Below, one piece after another: positions 23,788 to 35,319 of a stretch of DNA of 64,000 nt. The notes beneath the pieces are model-generated. The model was given only the letters and a program-made list of their open reading frames with translations. It was not told the DNA's origin and searched no databases. The stretch spans positions 186,001 to 250,000 of the forward strand of contig JAFCMP010000168.1 in NCBI GenBank assembly GCA_017506865.1, given 5' to 3'. The DNA comes from Tribonema minus. Lineage: Eukaryota; Sar; Xanthophyceae; Tribonematales; Tribonemataceae. Position 1 is the first letter of the stretch, and each line of letters opens with the position of its first letter. Both the position numbers and the translations under genes were made by a program.

Positions 23788-26354
23788 ATGAGTGCCCTGG
23801 AGCGGTCGCTGGCGACAGCCGATGCTCTGGCGTTTACCACTCAGACTCTGTTCTCGGTGTGTGCAACGGGTGTGGTGGAGCTCACCGCGGAGCAGGTGGC
23901 CTTCGGTGTGGAAGAGGGCCTGGACCTGCCCGCCACGCGCATATCCCCTCCCGAAGGCTATGTCACCGAAACTCAGGATACACAAAATTGCGCGAAGGCG
24001 CTGCCTGGCTTCGACGGCGCGCAATTCGACGTCGCCGTGTACAGCGAGCAGGTCACGAATGCCGATGGCACCGTCACCACCGCCAGCGAGCAGGCGGCAA
24101 TTCAGCTCGACATCATACGCACAAAAGGCGTCGTCAACCCAGACTTCCAGGATGCGGTGCTCAAGGGCATCGAGGCATCGGGTGGGCAGGTGGCGGCGGT
24201 GACCTTCACCAGCTTTGGCTTTATCGTCAACTTCCCCACGAATGGCACCGACAGCGGCGGGTCCAGCAACTCGGACTACATCGATGGGTACTACCTGCCG
24301 TACTGGCTGTGGGTGTTGGTGGGCCTGTCGGCTCTGCTCTGCTGCGTCGTGCCGCTGCTGGTCTACTTGTGGACCAAGAGGCAGGATAAGAAGGACGCCA
24401 GCTACATGCAAAAGGCCTACGCGGGCAAGGAGGTGCCGCCAGGCGCTGCGTCGCCGCAGCTGCAGTCCCCCTTCCCGGTGTCGCAGGAGTACCTCAGCCG
24501 GCGCTCACCGTACTCGCTGCCCTCGATAAGAATCCCGGGGACAAAGAAGGGGAGCAGCGTTGGCAGCGATCCAGTGAAGGAGCCAGCGGTGGCTACCAGG
24601 GATGTCACCAATGTGCCTTCGCCGCTAGGAGAGGCGAGCGAGAGCGCCTACAGCGAGGTACGCACTTTGAAATGTACCCGCGCTGGCGCAATGCAGACTT
24701 CCAGGTCTGTGCGGTGAGCTCGCCGCAGGCTGCGGCAGTTTTGCTTGCTAGTGATGCTGCTGCCAGTCTGCTGTCTTTTGTGAACCCTATTCTGGAGGCA
24801 GAACAAGCCGACTCACGAGGCAGGCACGCTTGTACACACCAGTACTCTGCACATTTGTATGACATACGGTACCCAGGACAGCATGGGTCATGTGGGGCAC
24901 AACTTTACGCTGACGACTGTGCGCCTCTGCAACCCAGAAGCAGAGAGGCATTGTGCTCAACATGCTCACAGGCCCCGCTGCGCTCGCTGACCGCAGCAGC
25001 GGCGCGTCTATTCAGGCCCCTCTCATGCACCTCTTGAGCGCGCACCTGAGCACCAGTGCCCGCGCGGCTGCGTGTCGGCGCCGACCGCACGCGCACCTCG
25101 CATGCGGCCCCGCGCCCCGCTCGGTGTTCACTTACCGCCGCGCCCGCTGCTGCGCGCTCATCTCTGTGCTCGGGCGTTTGCTGCGTGCGCTCGACAGAGC
25201 ATGTCACCGTCTCTAGCCCAGTCGCTCCCCCCCCCCCTTCCTATCCCTGACGCACACAATCTGCCCTCCGCCCTCTGCGCGACAGGACGACCAGTCGCAG
25301 GGCAGCCAGAGCCAGTTTGCGCACGTGCGGCCGAGCCCGCTGCACCCCATGTCGAGCTGGGGCGGCCCCCTCACCAAGCCATCGACGGTGCCGCTGGAGC
25401 AGTTTGTCACGCTGCCGTCGGGGAGCCTGCGGCGATTCGCAGGTACGCTCGCGCCGCGCCGCCGCCGCCGCTTGTTGCGTCGCCGCCGCCGCTTGTTGCG
25501 CCGTCGCCGCCCGCCGTGATCGTTCCGGCGCTCTGCATGACATTGGCATCAGTGCATCCGATTGTGTTTCAACACGTTTTAAAACTTTCAGGCCGAGCAC
25601 CTGCGGCGCATGCGCTGCCGTGCGCTGCGCTGCGCTGCCGGCACGGTCCTGCTGTTCAGCAGCGCTAGCGTCCTGCGTCTCGCGATAGACAGTGGGTTAC
25701 TGCGGCCGACCGGAAAGTCGCAGGCGGCGCGCGGGAGCGCATTGCCGCAGTGCCGCCCAGGCGCGCTGCGGCATCGACGTGCGCGCCGCGGCCCGCAGCG
25801 CGCCTGCCTTCTGCCGATCTGTCACGGCCAGCACAGGCGCATCTGCCAGCGGCATGGACTGCGCTATGTCATCATCGCGTCTGCGATGCAAGGGCCCAAT
25901 GTCACGCGCGACCCCGCCTCCCCCCCCCCCCCCCACTCCCAGGCCTGGAGCCCGTAATGCAGACGCGCAGCTCGTCCCTGATCTCACACTCGACCTTTCC
26001 CCCCCCCCTCCGCCCCCTTCCCTCCCCCCTGCCTCAGGCCTGGAGTCCGTCATGCAGACGCGCAGCTCGTACCTGTCGTCCGCGCACCAGCTATCGTCCA
26101 TGGGCTCGTCGTCGTCGTTCTGGAGCAACCGCACGCCCGGCGACGAGTCGGCCGCGCGCTCCGCCATGTCGGCGGCGTCGGTCGTCTCGTCCGCGACGGG
26201 CGACACGCCGCACTCGCCGCTGTCGCCGTACGTGCCCAACTTCCGCTCGCCGATGAGCGCCATGAGCGCGCTGTCAGGTGCGTCGCGCTCTCGCTCGGCC
26301 GCGTATACATACCCCTCTCCACCCCCTCTCCCTGTCTCTGGCCTCGACATTTGC

Positions 26355-26390
<36 letters not shown>

Positions 26391-29300
26391 CGAGTCAGCA
26401 CTCGGGGCGCGGGAGACGGTGTCGCGCGCAGAGAGCGTGACGCGAAGCACTGCCCGGTTGTTTTCGAACTAGTGGCAGCGCTCACCGTCAGGCGCGGCCG
26501 GCCCATGTGCATCTACCTACCCATGATGCCCCTGCCTGCGATCGGCGCGCCATTTGCGTCGCTTCGGGCTGGTGTGCTGGTGCGGTGGATTGCTGTACAT
26601 GATTGCGTCGCGCAGGCGGCGCGCAGCATAATGCTGCTGTGCAACAAAACCTGCCAGTGATCCGTGACGTTGATGAGCGTCATGCGGGGTTCAACCAAGC
26701 TGCCGTGACAGCGGCGGTTCGCCACTGTCGCTGGAGGCGCATTGCACGCGCTGCCGCCCTGATACCTCATGATGACACACGGCCGCCACTGAGAGAGAGG
26801 GAGAGAGCGACCGCAGCGGCAGTGACCGATGGACTAACTGGCCGTACACTGATGAACTGATTGAGCACCCAAAAGGACTGACTCCACACTGACGAACAGA
26901 CTGTACACCGATGAACTGATTGAGCAACCATGAACTGCCTATTACACTGACGAACGTACTGAACGCGGAATGGACCGACTGCACGCTGCCACCTGTCTTC
27001 GGTACCGCTGCGCTCTCACGCTGCGCGAACCTCCGCCCGCTGCACGCACTGCAGGCCAATCGTCGGGGTCGAGCTTTGACCAGACGCCCGCCTCGGCGAC
27101 GCGCGGCCTCGAGCACGAGCGCTCCGACGCCATCTCCTCGCTGTCGTCGAGCCCGCAGCCGAACGAGGCGGACACGGCCGCGGCGCACTCGCGGCGCGTG
27201 CGCGCGCGCGCCGCGCTGGCGATGCTCAGGTGAGCCCCTCCCCGCTTGCGCATCATGCGAGGTCCTCACTCTTGTCAAGGCGGCCGGGCGTGCATGGAGA
27301 AGCCGATGTGGGAGCGCGCGCGCATAACGTGCGGTGCCACAAAGAGCGGCGCGTCGAGCTGGCGGTGCGACCGAATCGGACGCGCTGAGCGTTGCGCGAG
27401 GATACGGCTGACTGACTGGGGGCCTCAGTGGTCACCTCACGCTGCAGATGCGCGCAGCGCTCCTGGTGGCTTGGCATCGACGCGCGCTTGCGGTCGCTCG
27501 CAGCCACCACTTGCGTCGCTCAGCACTGCCTCGACCGCGCGCGCTACTCAGTAACGCGCCATCTCACACACACACCCTCCCCCCCCCCCCCCCCACGCGC
27601 GCAGCGCCGCCGATGCGCACCGCGCGCACGCGCGCGCCACCGCGCTCGCCGAGCTCACCCTCCACGGCGGCGACGGCTCGGAGGACGACTCGCGCAGCCA
27701 GTCGGAGGCGTCGGGCGTGGACGGGGCGCTGCAGGGCGCCGCGGCGGCGCGCGGCGCGCGCGGGTCGCCGCACTCCAGCAACCTCGGCGGGCGCAGCGTG
27801 CGCTCGCTGTCGCGCATGCTGCTGCGGCAGGTGAGCTTCTCACGAGCAGCATGAGGCGCGAGGGATTGGCTAAGTACCAGTTGCGCTCCAACTGGTGGTG
27901 CTCTGCCAGGAACGCTGCGAGTCCGGTGCCGCCGGGTGTGGGTGAGAACCGGGCTTGCTTGGCGCCGACGCCCTGTCTGCTGTGGCATAGGTGTGTGACC
28001 GCAGATACTGGGGTACGCACCTCCTGAGGGACGCGGCGGCGGCGCTGCTCGCTGTCGTGCATGCTGCTGCGGCAGGTGAGAAAGGCAGCGGCGGCGGCGG
28101 CGCTGATTGTCGGCGGTTTCGCCACGCGGCGTGCGTGCGTGCGTGCTTTCCTGTGCTACGGTCTCGTGGCTTTTCGCGAGTGCTTTGCGCGAACAGCAGG
28201 GGGGGGGGGGGGAGGCGGGGGGGAGGAGTCGCACGCCGTCGCAGTTTGCGCCGATCCGATGAGATACACAGACGGGCGTCTGACGGGCGCGCTCTTGATT
28301 GCGCACCCAGTAGCTACGTGCGACAACCGCACAAAGGGCGGCAGCTACAACCTGCACACAACACACGCGCATAAGCGCGGCAAATGCACAGGGCACGAAC
28401 AGCCCCAAGCCGACAACCGGCAGACTCAAATACCTCAAAGTATACGGTTGTTCTGATGCCTCCCCCTCCCCCCCCCATCCGACGCCCCCCCCTGCCCCAG
28501 GCCATGGCCGAGTCGGACACGGACGGCAGCGCGGGCGCGACGGGCAACGCGTCCAGCGGCATCGCGCTCGCGGGCGGCGCGTCGTCGGACGGCTCGGCGG
28601 CGCGCGCCATGTCGCGCGCGACGCTCACGTCGCCGTCCAGCGGCGGCGGGCGCTCGTCGCGCGGGACGAGCCTCGCGGAGGCGCTCGCGCAGCTCGACGG
28701 CATGCACGCGGGGCAGCAGCGCTCAGGTGCGTGCCGCAGCGCTCAGCGTTGTGGTTGTCGTATCAGTGTGTGTGTGTGTGAGTGTGTGCGCGGGACGAGC
28801 CTCGCGGAGGCGCTCGCGCAGCTCGACGGCATGCACGCGGGGCAACAGCGCTCAGGTGCCTGTTGCGGCGCGCAATGCTCAGCTTGGTGGTTGTCTCATT
28901 AGTGTGAATGTGTGGGGGGGGGGTCCTTGGAGGCACCGGGGGGCGTGGCGGCGTCGCATCAGAGTGTTTGCGTGTGTGTGTGTGTATCTTGGGGGGAGGG
29001 GGGGTGCCACCGGGCGGCGTGGCGGCGCGCTGGCGGCAGTCGCGAGTTGCTGGCTGCACTGGTGCGCAGTGGCGTGTCTGTGCCTCTGCAGTGCCAAGGC
29101 AGCAGCAGCGGTCAGGGCTCTGCAAAGCCCCATGCAGTCTGGTCACGGTGGAGCCAATCACAAGAGGGCATGGCGTAAGCATGCGGCACAGCGGTGTGTG
29201 CGGGGCAGCTGCGGTCTCACGTGCGCCGTAAGCCGACAATATCTGACACACAGCATCTGAGCTACATAACTACGTTGCATACCCATGTAGGGTCAGGGAT

Positions 29301-29908
29301 GTTCAGTGGCGCAGCCACAAGGCGCGCGTGGGGACAGGACCGCAAACCCTGGCTGAGGCGCGCCCTGCGCAAGCCGAGCGATGTCACAGCCCGCAGTTGC
29401 GACTGTGGTGAGGGTTCGAGCGCCAGCGCGCTGTGCGCACGACACCGCGCCGTCACCATGGCACCTCCTGCGCTGCCGCAGGGCGCAGCAGCATGGCACC
29501 GACTGACACCTCCCTACTGCCAGCGGCCGCTGTGGCCGCGTGCACTCGCCTGCCCCCTCAGATTCTGCCCATATGCTACGTGTTGCACAGCTCTAACGCA
29601 CGCGACTGCGCTGCCGCCGCTCACACGCTGCAGCCACGGGCGGCAGCATCCCGCAGAGCCCGACGATCGACGTCGCGGCCGCCAACGCCGCCGCCGCCGG
29701 CGGCGCCAGCGGCGGCGCGCTCACGGCGTCCGCGCTCGCGGCGGCAGACGCGGCGCAGCAGGAGAAGGACCGGCGCGGCGACGGCAAGGCGCAGTCGCCT
29801 TCGGGCGTGTCCACGCGCAGCTCGCTGTCGCGCAAGCAGCACCGCTGGCGCAGCGAGACGAGCTCCGCGGTGAGCAGCAGCAGCGAGTCCGGCGATGACG
29901 CGGTGTAG
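23788..29908 (+). CDS. Single-pass membrane protein with long Ser-rich tail, unknown function
   Basis: Seven exons are proposed: 23788..24657, 25286..25442, 26038..26277, 27055..27229, 27605..27830, 28501..28726 and 29634..29908. All phases agree, giving 722 aa. Residues 1-165 form a compact domain with two Cys and an Asn-rich end (NFPTNGTDSGGSSNSD). One transmembrane helix spans about 171-196 (WLWVLVGLSALLCCVVPLLV) and is followed by basic KRQDKK, so the N-domain would lie outside or in the lumen. The remaining 520 residues are Ser/Ala/Gly-rich, with repeated short acidic-Ser patches (SATGDTPHSPLSP, SLSSSPQPNEAD, DGSEDDSRSQSEASG). This looks like a disordered, phosphorylatable cytosolic tail. 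No signal peptide is seen, so an upstream exon may be missing. Three of the exons have edge duplications in adjoining introns. I do not recognise a family. Confidence 0.75.
25938..25980 (+). repeat. Decoy copy of the exon 3 acceptor and exon start (membrane protein gene)
   Basis: 'caggcctggagcccgtaatg' followed by 'cagacgcgcagctcgt' nearly matches the true edge at 26035-26075. The copy sits about 97 bp upstream, also after a poly-C run. Downstream of the copied part the sequence diverges. Confidence 0.88.
28045..28080 (+). repeat. Decoy copy of the exon 5 end and donor (membrane protein gene)
   Basis: 'gctcgctgtcgtgcatgctg' plus 'ctgcggcaggtgag' matches the true exon 5 end and donor at 27800-27835 with one or two changes. 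It lies 245 bp into the following intron. Confidence 0.88.
28788..28857 (+). repeat. Decoy copy of the exon 6 end and donor (membrane protein gene)
   Basis: 70 bp almost identical to 28657-28730, including the codons for GTSLAEALAQLDGMHAGQQ and the tca-g/gtgc donor. A (GT)n microsatellite separates the copy from the true donor. The near identity suggests a recent event. Confidence 0.92.
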
Positions 29909-31300
29909 GCAGGCGGGGGCGGCCAGGAGGTTCTGCGGCGATGGCGGCGGCGCGGCGGGAGGCGCAGCAGCCGCGGCGACGACGCGGCGGCGGCGCAGCG
30001 GCGGCGCGGCGCGAGCAGGGGCACGCGCGTGCTGATCAAATCGGAACAGGTGCTATGCCTGAGGGGGGGAATTAAGGGTGTATGAGGGGCGCGGGAGGCA
30101 CACGCCGCCGCTGGCAGGCAAGCTGCTTACACGGACGTGTGATGCGCACCGCCGTTCGACAGCTGCGGTGCGGGGGCGCACAGCAGCGGCGGCACACATC
30201 GGCATTGGCGCAAGGGCCCTCCGCCTGTGCGCAGCATACACACACTCCCTTTCTCTCTACTGCTGCTCGATGACACGGCGGCGCGGGGCGCACCACGCCC
30301 CTGCGCGCCGTCTTTTGATTACCACAGCGCACTTGTGCGGAGTGCGGCGGCGGTACACTTCAAGTTTATGTAGAGGAAGGGGGGGGGCGTGGGGGGGGCA
30401 TATTTGAAGACAGAAGGGCAGGTGCAGGTGATGGGAGGGGGAGGGGGGGGTCTAGCGCGCGCCTTTGCGGCGCGGCCCGATATGCAACAGGATGAAACAG
30501 CAGGGTGGTACTCTGCGGAAGCGGCGGGAAGGGGCTGATGCGTGCGCGCTCAGTATCCCCCGTGCAGTGCAAGTGCGCACAGCAGCAGCAACAGCGCAGT
30601 GGTGGTATAGTGGTAACATAGTGGAGACATGGCAGGCGGGGTGCGTGTTTGTATTTCCGCAATGCGGTGCCTGCCGGGCTGGGGACGATATGCGTGTGTG
30701 TATGTGTGTGCAGGGGGAGACAAGGGGGCGCTCAGGGGGAGGGGGGCAGGGGGGGGGGGGGGGCTCGTCCGCTGAGCGTTGCGTCCAGGCTGATGAGCGC
30801 TGCCCCCGTTTCCGCTCCACATTCTGGTTTGCTTGCTTCTCTCTCTCTCTACTTCCGATGCTTCGTTGTCTTTTTCGGACCCCAGCAGTACTAACTCCAG
30901 CTGGACCCGCTGATACTGGGTCGAGGGGGTTTCAGGCAAGGATGATGTGGGGTTGACTCTGTTGTGGCCCCGCGTATACACGAAAATGCCATTCGAGCTT
31001 ATTCGTTCAGCAACCAACGTGTGTGGTGTTTCGTGCCCCTTGTTCTGCGTGTTGTCTTAGGCGTAGGGTTACTTGAGTGGGCTGCACAGTGCCATCATGT
31101 GGCACCTGAGTGTGTCGGGCACTGATGTCTGCTCTTCCCACTGGTCTTGGGCCTTCCATGCTCTGCTCCCATGTAGTTTTTACTAATTCTCGCTCGGGGT
31201 GCGAAAAAGCCCAGATGAAATGGCACCTAACTTGAAGCTTGCTTTACGGAATCTACATGTCATGTGACAGTCTGAAAGTGTCTCAACCCGCTTAAACGCC
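29909..31300. other. Intergenic stretch downstream of the membrane protein gene
   Basis: No supported gene. It holds poly-G runs (30380-30450 and 30738-30766). Around 30600 'tggtatagtgg' matches a pol III A box, but no B box follows. Confidence 0.5.
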
Positions 31301-31439
31301 GCCGCGGCCGGCAAATGGCATCTCAGGATCCTCCCCTACATCCTCCTCCATGTGCCCCCTCACATGTACTTTTATTAATTTCGCTTCGCAAGGGGCGCGA
31401 AAAGCCCTCTCTTTGGATGTGCACTCAATGCAACATTCC

Positions 31440-31990
31440 TTCTCCGAAGAGAGACTCAAACGCAAACAGGCTTCCCCCTCTTCACACTACCACCAACACC
31501 CCACAACCAAACCCTACCTAGGGTTGCCCAGCCGTGAGGTACACTTGTCCCGTCTTGAAAAAGATTTATGCAGGCCTGGGTCGCCTTTGACAGCGCCCAG
31601 AACTGAGGACCATGCTGACACGTCTGAATCACGCCTCTAGGCAAAATGATCACTGGGCACCAGGCACTGGTGCTAAGGGTATCAATGCTGTTGCTACGAA
31701 GAGTCCAACCCAACCCAACAAACCCCACCCGAACCCCGATCGGTCCCCACTATCATGCTGCACCAAAGTGCCTAAGCTACTGCCTCTACACGACCAGACC
31801 CACTTTGAGGCCTCCCGTGTCTCTGCCAAAATGCTCCTAACCGTGAACAGCTTTGTGCAGGCCTGGGCTACTGGTAGCAGCGCCCAGAACTGAGGACAAT
31901 GGTCATGGATCACTAAGTGCCAGGCACTGGTGCTGCAAAGGCTGATGCTGTCACTCCAGCAAGCATATCTACTAAAACCCGCCCTTCTAT
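31440..31990 (+). repeat. Diverged relative of the doublet element
   Basis: Two head-to-tail half-units can be seen. 'tgcaggcctgggtcgcc' with 'agcgcccagaactgaggac' at about 31569-31612 recurs at about 31857-31897. 'gcaccaggcactggtgct' (31658) recurs as 'gccaggcactggtgct' (31919). Word order follows the elements at 11302 and 56580 ('catgcaggccaaggtcacc', 'ctgaactggag', 'gggcgccaggcgctg'), so this is an older family member. Confidence 0.6.
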
Positions 31991-33245
31991 TTGCTAGTGT
32001 TACCCCCCCCGGTGTCCCCGGCCGCACACTGGAACCCCTGCTGCGAACTCCTTCCTCCTGCTGCTCCTGCTCCTGCTCCTCCGCGCCGCTCCCGCCAAGC
32101 AGCTGCCGCCGCCTGCCCCGTCGCCGCGCACAGGCGCCGCTCTCTAACCACATGCCTTGGACAACACTCCGCAGAGTTGTATGACTAACAATCAAGGGTG
32201 CCGCGAGGCCCCAAGATAGTGTCCTTGTGTCGGTTTTGGGTTGAAGGCGTGCGCCATCGCCGGCGGCAGGGACGGCGGCGGATAGGCTCCGGTCTTCGAT
32301 GGTGTGGTTGCAGGTGTTGGTGTTCGCGTTGATGATCTTGGCGCAGCAGGCAGCAGGCTTGACACTCTGTCGCTGCGTCGGCGTAGGCCACCAAGCAGGC
32401 GAAGCCGCCACCTGCCTGCGCCGTCGCCGCATCGCTGACCCTCCCCACGGACAAGACTCTGAAAGAGTGTGTGTAATAACAATCAAGGGTACCGCTAGGT
32501 CCCAAGATAGTGTCCAGATGTGAGGTGCTGGGGCAGCAAATGCGGTGTACGGCGGCAAGTGCTGGTGGAGGCAGCGCAGGTCCGATGTCCACAGTCGCCG
32601 ATGCAGCAGTCGGGGCCAGAGGTGCCAGCAGAAGCTGCGGTTTGCCGCCACACGAACAACACTCCATAGGAGTAGGGTCAACAATCCAGGGTGCCGTGAA
32701 GCCCCGGGATAGTGTCCTTGGTGGCGAACTTCAAGCGCAGGTTGGTCGGCACATGGCGGAAAAGGCACGAGCCCTGGCGACGGCCGAGCAGGCGTAGTCT
32801 GCAGCAGCTGCGCACAGCTGCATGAGCCCCACTCCTTCTGCTTCAGCCACGGATCAGCTCGAAGAGCAATTGGTATGACAATCAACGGTGCCAAAAGGCC
32901 CGAAGATAGTATCCTTGGGTGGCGTGAGGGGAGGGAAGTAGCTGCTCGTGCTGCTTGAGAGGCGAACTGCAAAGCTTTCCATGTCCTTGCCGATGCCGCG
33001 AGCTCGAACGTAATGCTCCTCTGGCCTGCTGGTGCTGTGTGAAAAGGGGCTCCAAATGTGCGGCTGAAATGTGGCAGGTGCTGCTGCGGCGCGCCAGATG
33101 CACCATGGCTGGTGAAACATGCTAGGCGCGCCAGACAAGCAGCCCCCACCCTCCACTTCATGGCGCTGCCACACCTTTCGATGTTGGCGAGCTGGCCCGG
33201 GGGGGGAAAAAAGTATGTTTTTTCTTGGGGGTGAGGTATGAGCAA
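31650..33245 (-). other. 531-codon open frame over repeats, coding status doubtful
   Basis: A long uninterrupted minus-strand frame runs through the repeat tract. Its translation contains a recurring patch (LSWGLAAPLIV, LSWDLAVPLIV, LSSGLLAPLIV) because the DNA word of the 32187-32918 array recurs in frame. It has no known domain and a composition rich in Ala, Arg, Ser and Pro. It may be a by-product of in-phase repeats rather than a gene. Confidence 0.25.
32187..32918 (+). repeat. Four spaced copies of a roughly 40-bp motif
   Basis: 'acaatcaagggtgccgcgag' followed by 'gccccaagatagtgtcctt' occurs at about 32187, 32478, 32680 and 32877, each with a few changes. Spacings are about 290, 200 and 200 bp. 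The material between copies shares only short words. It lies directly next to the doublet-element relative. Confidence 0.8.
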
Positions 33246-34045
33246 TCGGGATTCGGGTCGAAATAAATTTCAAAAGTGGGTCGGTCGGTCGACTCAAACC
33301 AAACCTGTTTGTCAAACCGATCCCGGCCAAAATCGACTACATTCGGTGATGTCCGGTGACACTAACTTCATGCTGCCTGTCATAACCTCCAGGCATGGTT
33401 CAGAGCAAGTGCCGTGACGTCAGTCGCCAACCCAGGCGTGTGTGAGCTTAGGGCTGGGGCTGTTTGGGCTAGGATTTAGCGTTAGGGTTAGGGTAAGTAG
33501 GGTTAGGGATGGAATAATCTGTGGAACTTTCCTTGAACGCATTCCCGGGTTACCGCCATCGCGACGACGAACAGCGGGCGATGGCGATACATCACTACGG
33601 TAGCGCTGCTGTGCTTCACCATACCCCCTGCAGCGTGGTCAGCTCTCAATCTCTGAGAGTCGGCGGCACAATTCACAATTCGTGCCTTCCTTCACTGCTC
33701 CCGCTGGTTGCGCTAGGAACAGTGCACCTCGCTTGTGCCTGGCGCCCTTTGCTGATGATCAAAGACTCTAGGCAGAGTTGCCTGCACCAGCAGCTCATCA
33801 CCCCGAAGCTACGGCCCTGTGGACCCAGCCGTGCTGTCGTAAATCAGCATATGAACGGGAGACCTCATGATGAGCAGCAGCTGCTAGCGTCTCCACAGAC
33901 TCTATACCAATGACAGCGTAGCTGTGCGGCAAGGGAGCTGATATCTCAAGGTTTTGGAGGTTTGAGACTGTTTGAGGTTTGTCAGGTCGGGGGCCGAAAA
34001 CTGGGTCGGGCGTCGACCTGAATCCCGATTGCTCATACTCACCCC
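33228..34045. mobile_element. Foldback/MITE-like unit with inverted ends
   Basis: The first 34 bp (33228-33261, 'ggggtgaggtatgagcaatc' then 'gggattcgggtcga') are the near-perfect reverse complement of the last 33 bp (34013-34045). One indel and one mismatch separate them. The unit of about 820 bp contains a TTAGGG-like tract at 33477-33509 and no recognisable transposase. A 130-codon frame inside (33521-33913) has no known features. No target-site duplication is evident. Confidence 0.5.
33477..33509 (+). repeat. Interstitial telomere-type repeat inside the foldback unit
   Basis: Four or five TTAGGG-like units (tagcgttagggttagggtaa, then gtagggttaggg). Confidence 0.8.
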
Positions 34046-35143
34046 TAGGCTACGTCCGCACATGACATGACACGCCCGCCCGTACGGTCTGTGTTGGGCA
34101 GCTCAGTGCTGCATGACTGTCTCACGGTACCTATCATGGTTCACTCAATGTGGCGAGTCACTGGCTCGGTGCCGTTTGCTGGGAAGGGCTCTTTGGGGCG
34201 GTCCTAACGTTGTTGTTCTTGTGCAGCCGGCTGAGTTGTAGCAAGGCGTGGGGCAAATCAGCGCACGTAGCATCATGATTCGTGTGTGATGCGGAAAGAG
34301 CCAGATGCGCACTGTCATGCTGGCATTTGATGATGGGCTGTTCTGCGCCTCCCTATGCTGCGTTGCGCCACATGGGGTGCGGGTACGACATTCACCGCCG
34401 GCAGCACGACAAGGCAGCAGACACCAGCCCGTATTGTGGCGCGTCGCAGCTTCATTGCCTGTTCCTTGTATTACCATCGGGGTCATTGCGTGCGCCAGTC
34501 CGCGGTATACGTGGCTGCGTTGCCAGCGGCACACTGGCCATGTAGGACAGCGCCTGCCAGCGCAGCTCAGTATGCGGCGGCGAGCCCCAGTCGAAGGCGG
34601 CGCAGCCTGCGTCACGCCAGCGCACTCAGCAGGGGCGGCGCCACCTGACGGCGCTGTGGAAGAGCTGCACAGCATGTGTGCGCAGCGAGTGCGCTGCCGC
34701 ATGGCCACCGCCGTGTACGCTGAGCACTGCGAACGCGCGCAGCCGCGTCATGCTGCGGCGGGGATATCGATGCACGAAGCACTCTCATCTGCCTCTATGC
34801 ACCCTCTTCCCTGCGCTGTGCCGCACCGCACGCGCACCAAACCGTCCGCGCGTCACATGCAGCCTAAAGGCCGCCGGTGCGGCAGTGCCCAACAGTAGAA
34901 ACCGTCGCCCACGCGGACACGCAGCAGCCTCATCACAAAGCGGCACAGGAAGAAGTGAGCACACGGCGCCTCATTTGCCTGCCCCCCCCCCCCCCCCCCC
35001 CCCCCTTCCCGAATCTCAAGCGGCGGCCGCCGAGCGCGGCTCACGGAGCAAACACATGCGCGTAGCTGGCGTGTCCACAGCTGCCCTCGGAACCAGACGT
35101 GAATGACTCCGCCGAAGTACGCAACGCGCGCGCAGGAGCGGCG
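34046..35143. other. Intergenic stretch downstream of the EAPP homologue
   Basis: About 1.1 kb without a supported gene. A poly-C run lies at 34981-35005. The EAPP 3' UTR must lie at its right end. Confidence 0.5.
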
Positions 35144-35285
35144 TCACGAGGTGGCGATCACGTTGAAGAAGTGGTACAGCTCCTCATCCGCCTCGTACAC
35201 GCCGAGCTCCGCGCCGCAGCCGGCGCAGCGCACGGGGTGCAGCGCCTCCTGCGGCGGCGCGCCGTAGCCGCCCGACGGCTGCTGC

Positions 35286-35319
<34 letters not shown>

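Noticed and set aside
30595..30660. Possible tRNA or SINE head ('tggtatagtgg' matches an A box).
   Set aside because: No B box, no acceptor stem and no cloverleaf could be formed downstream.
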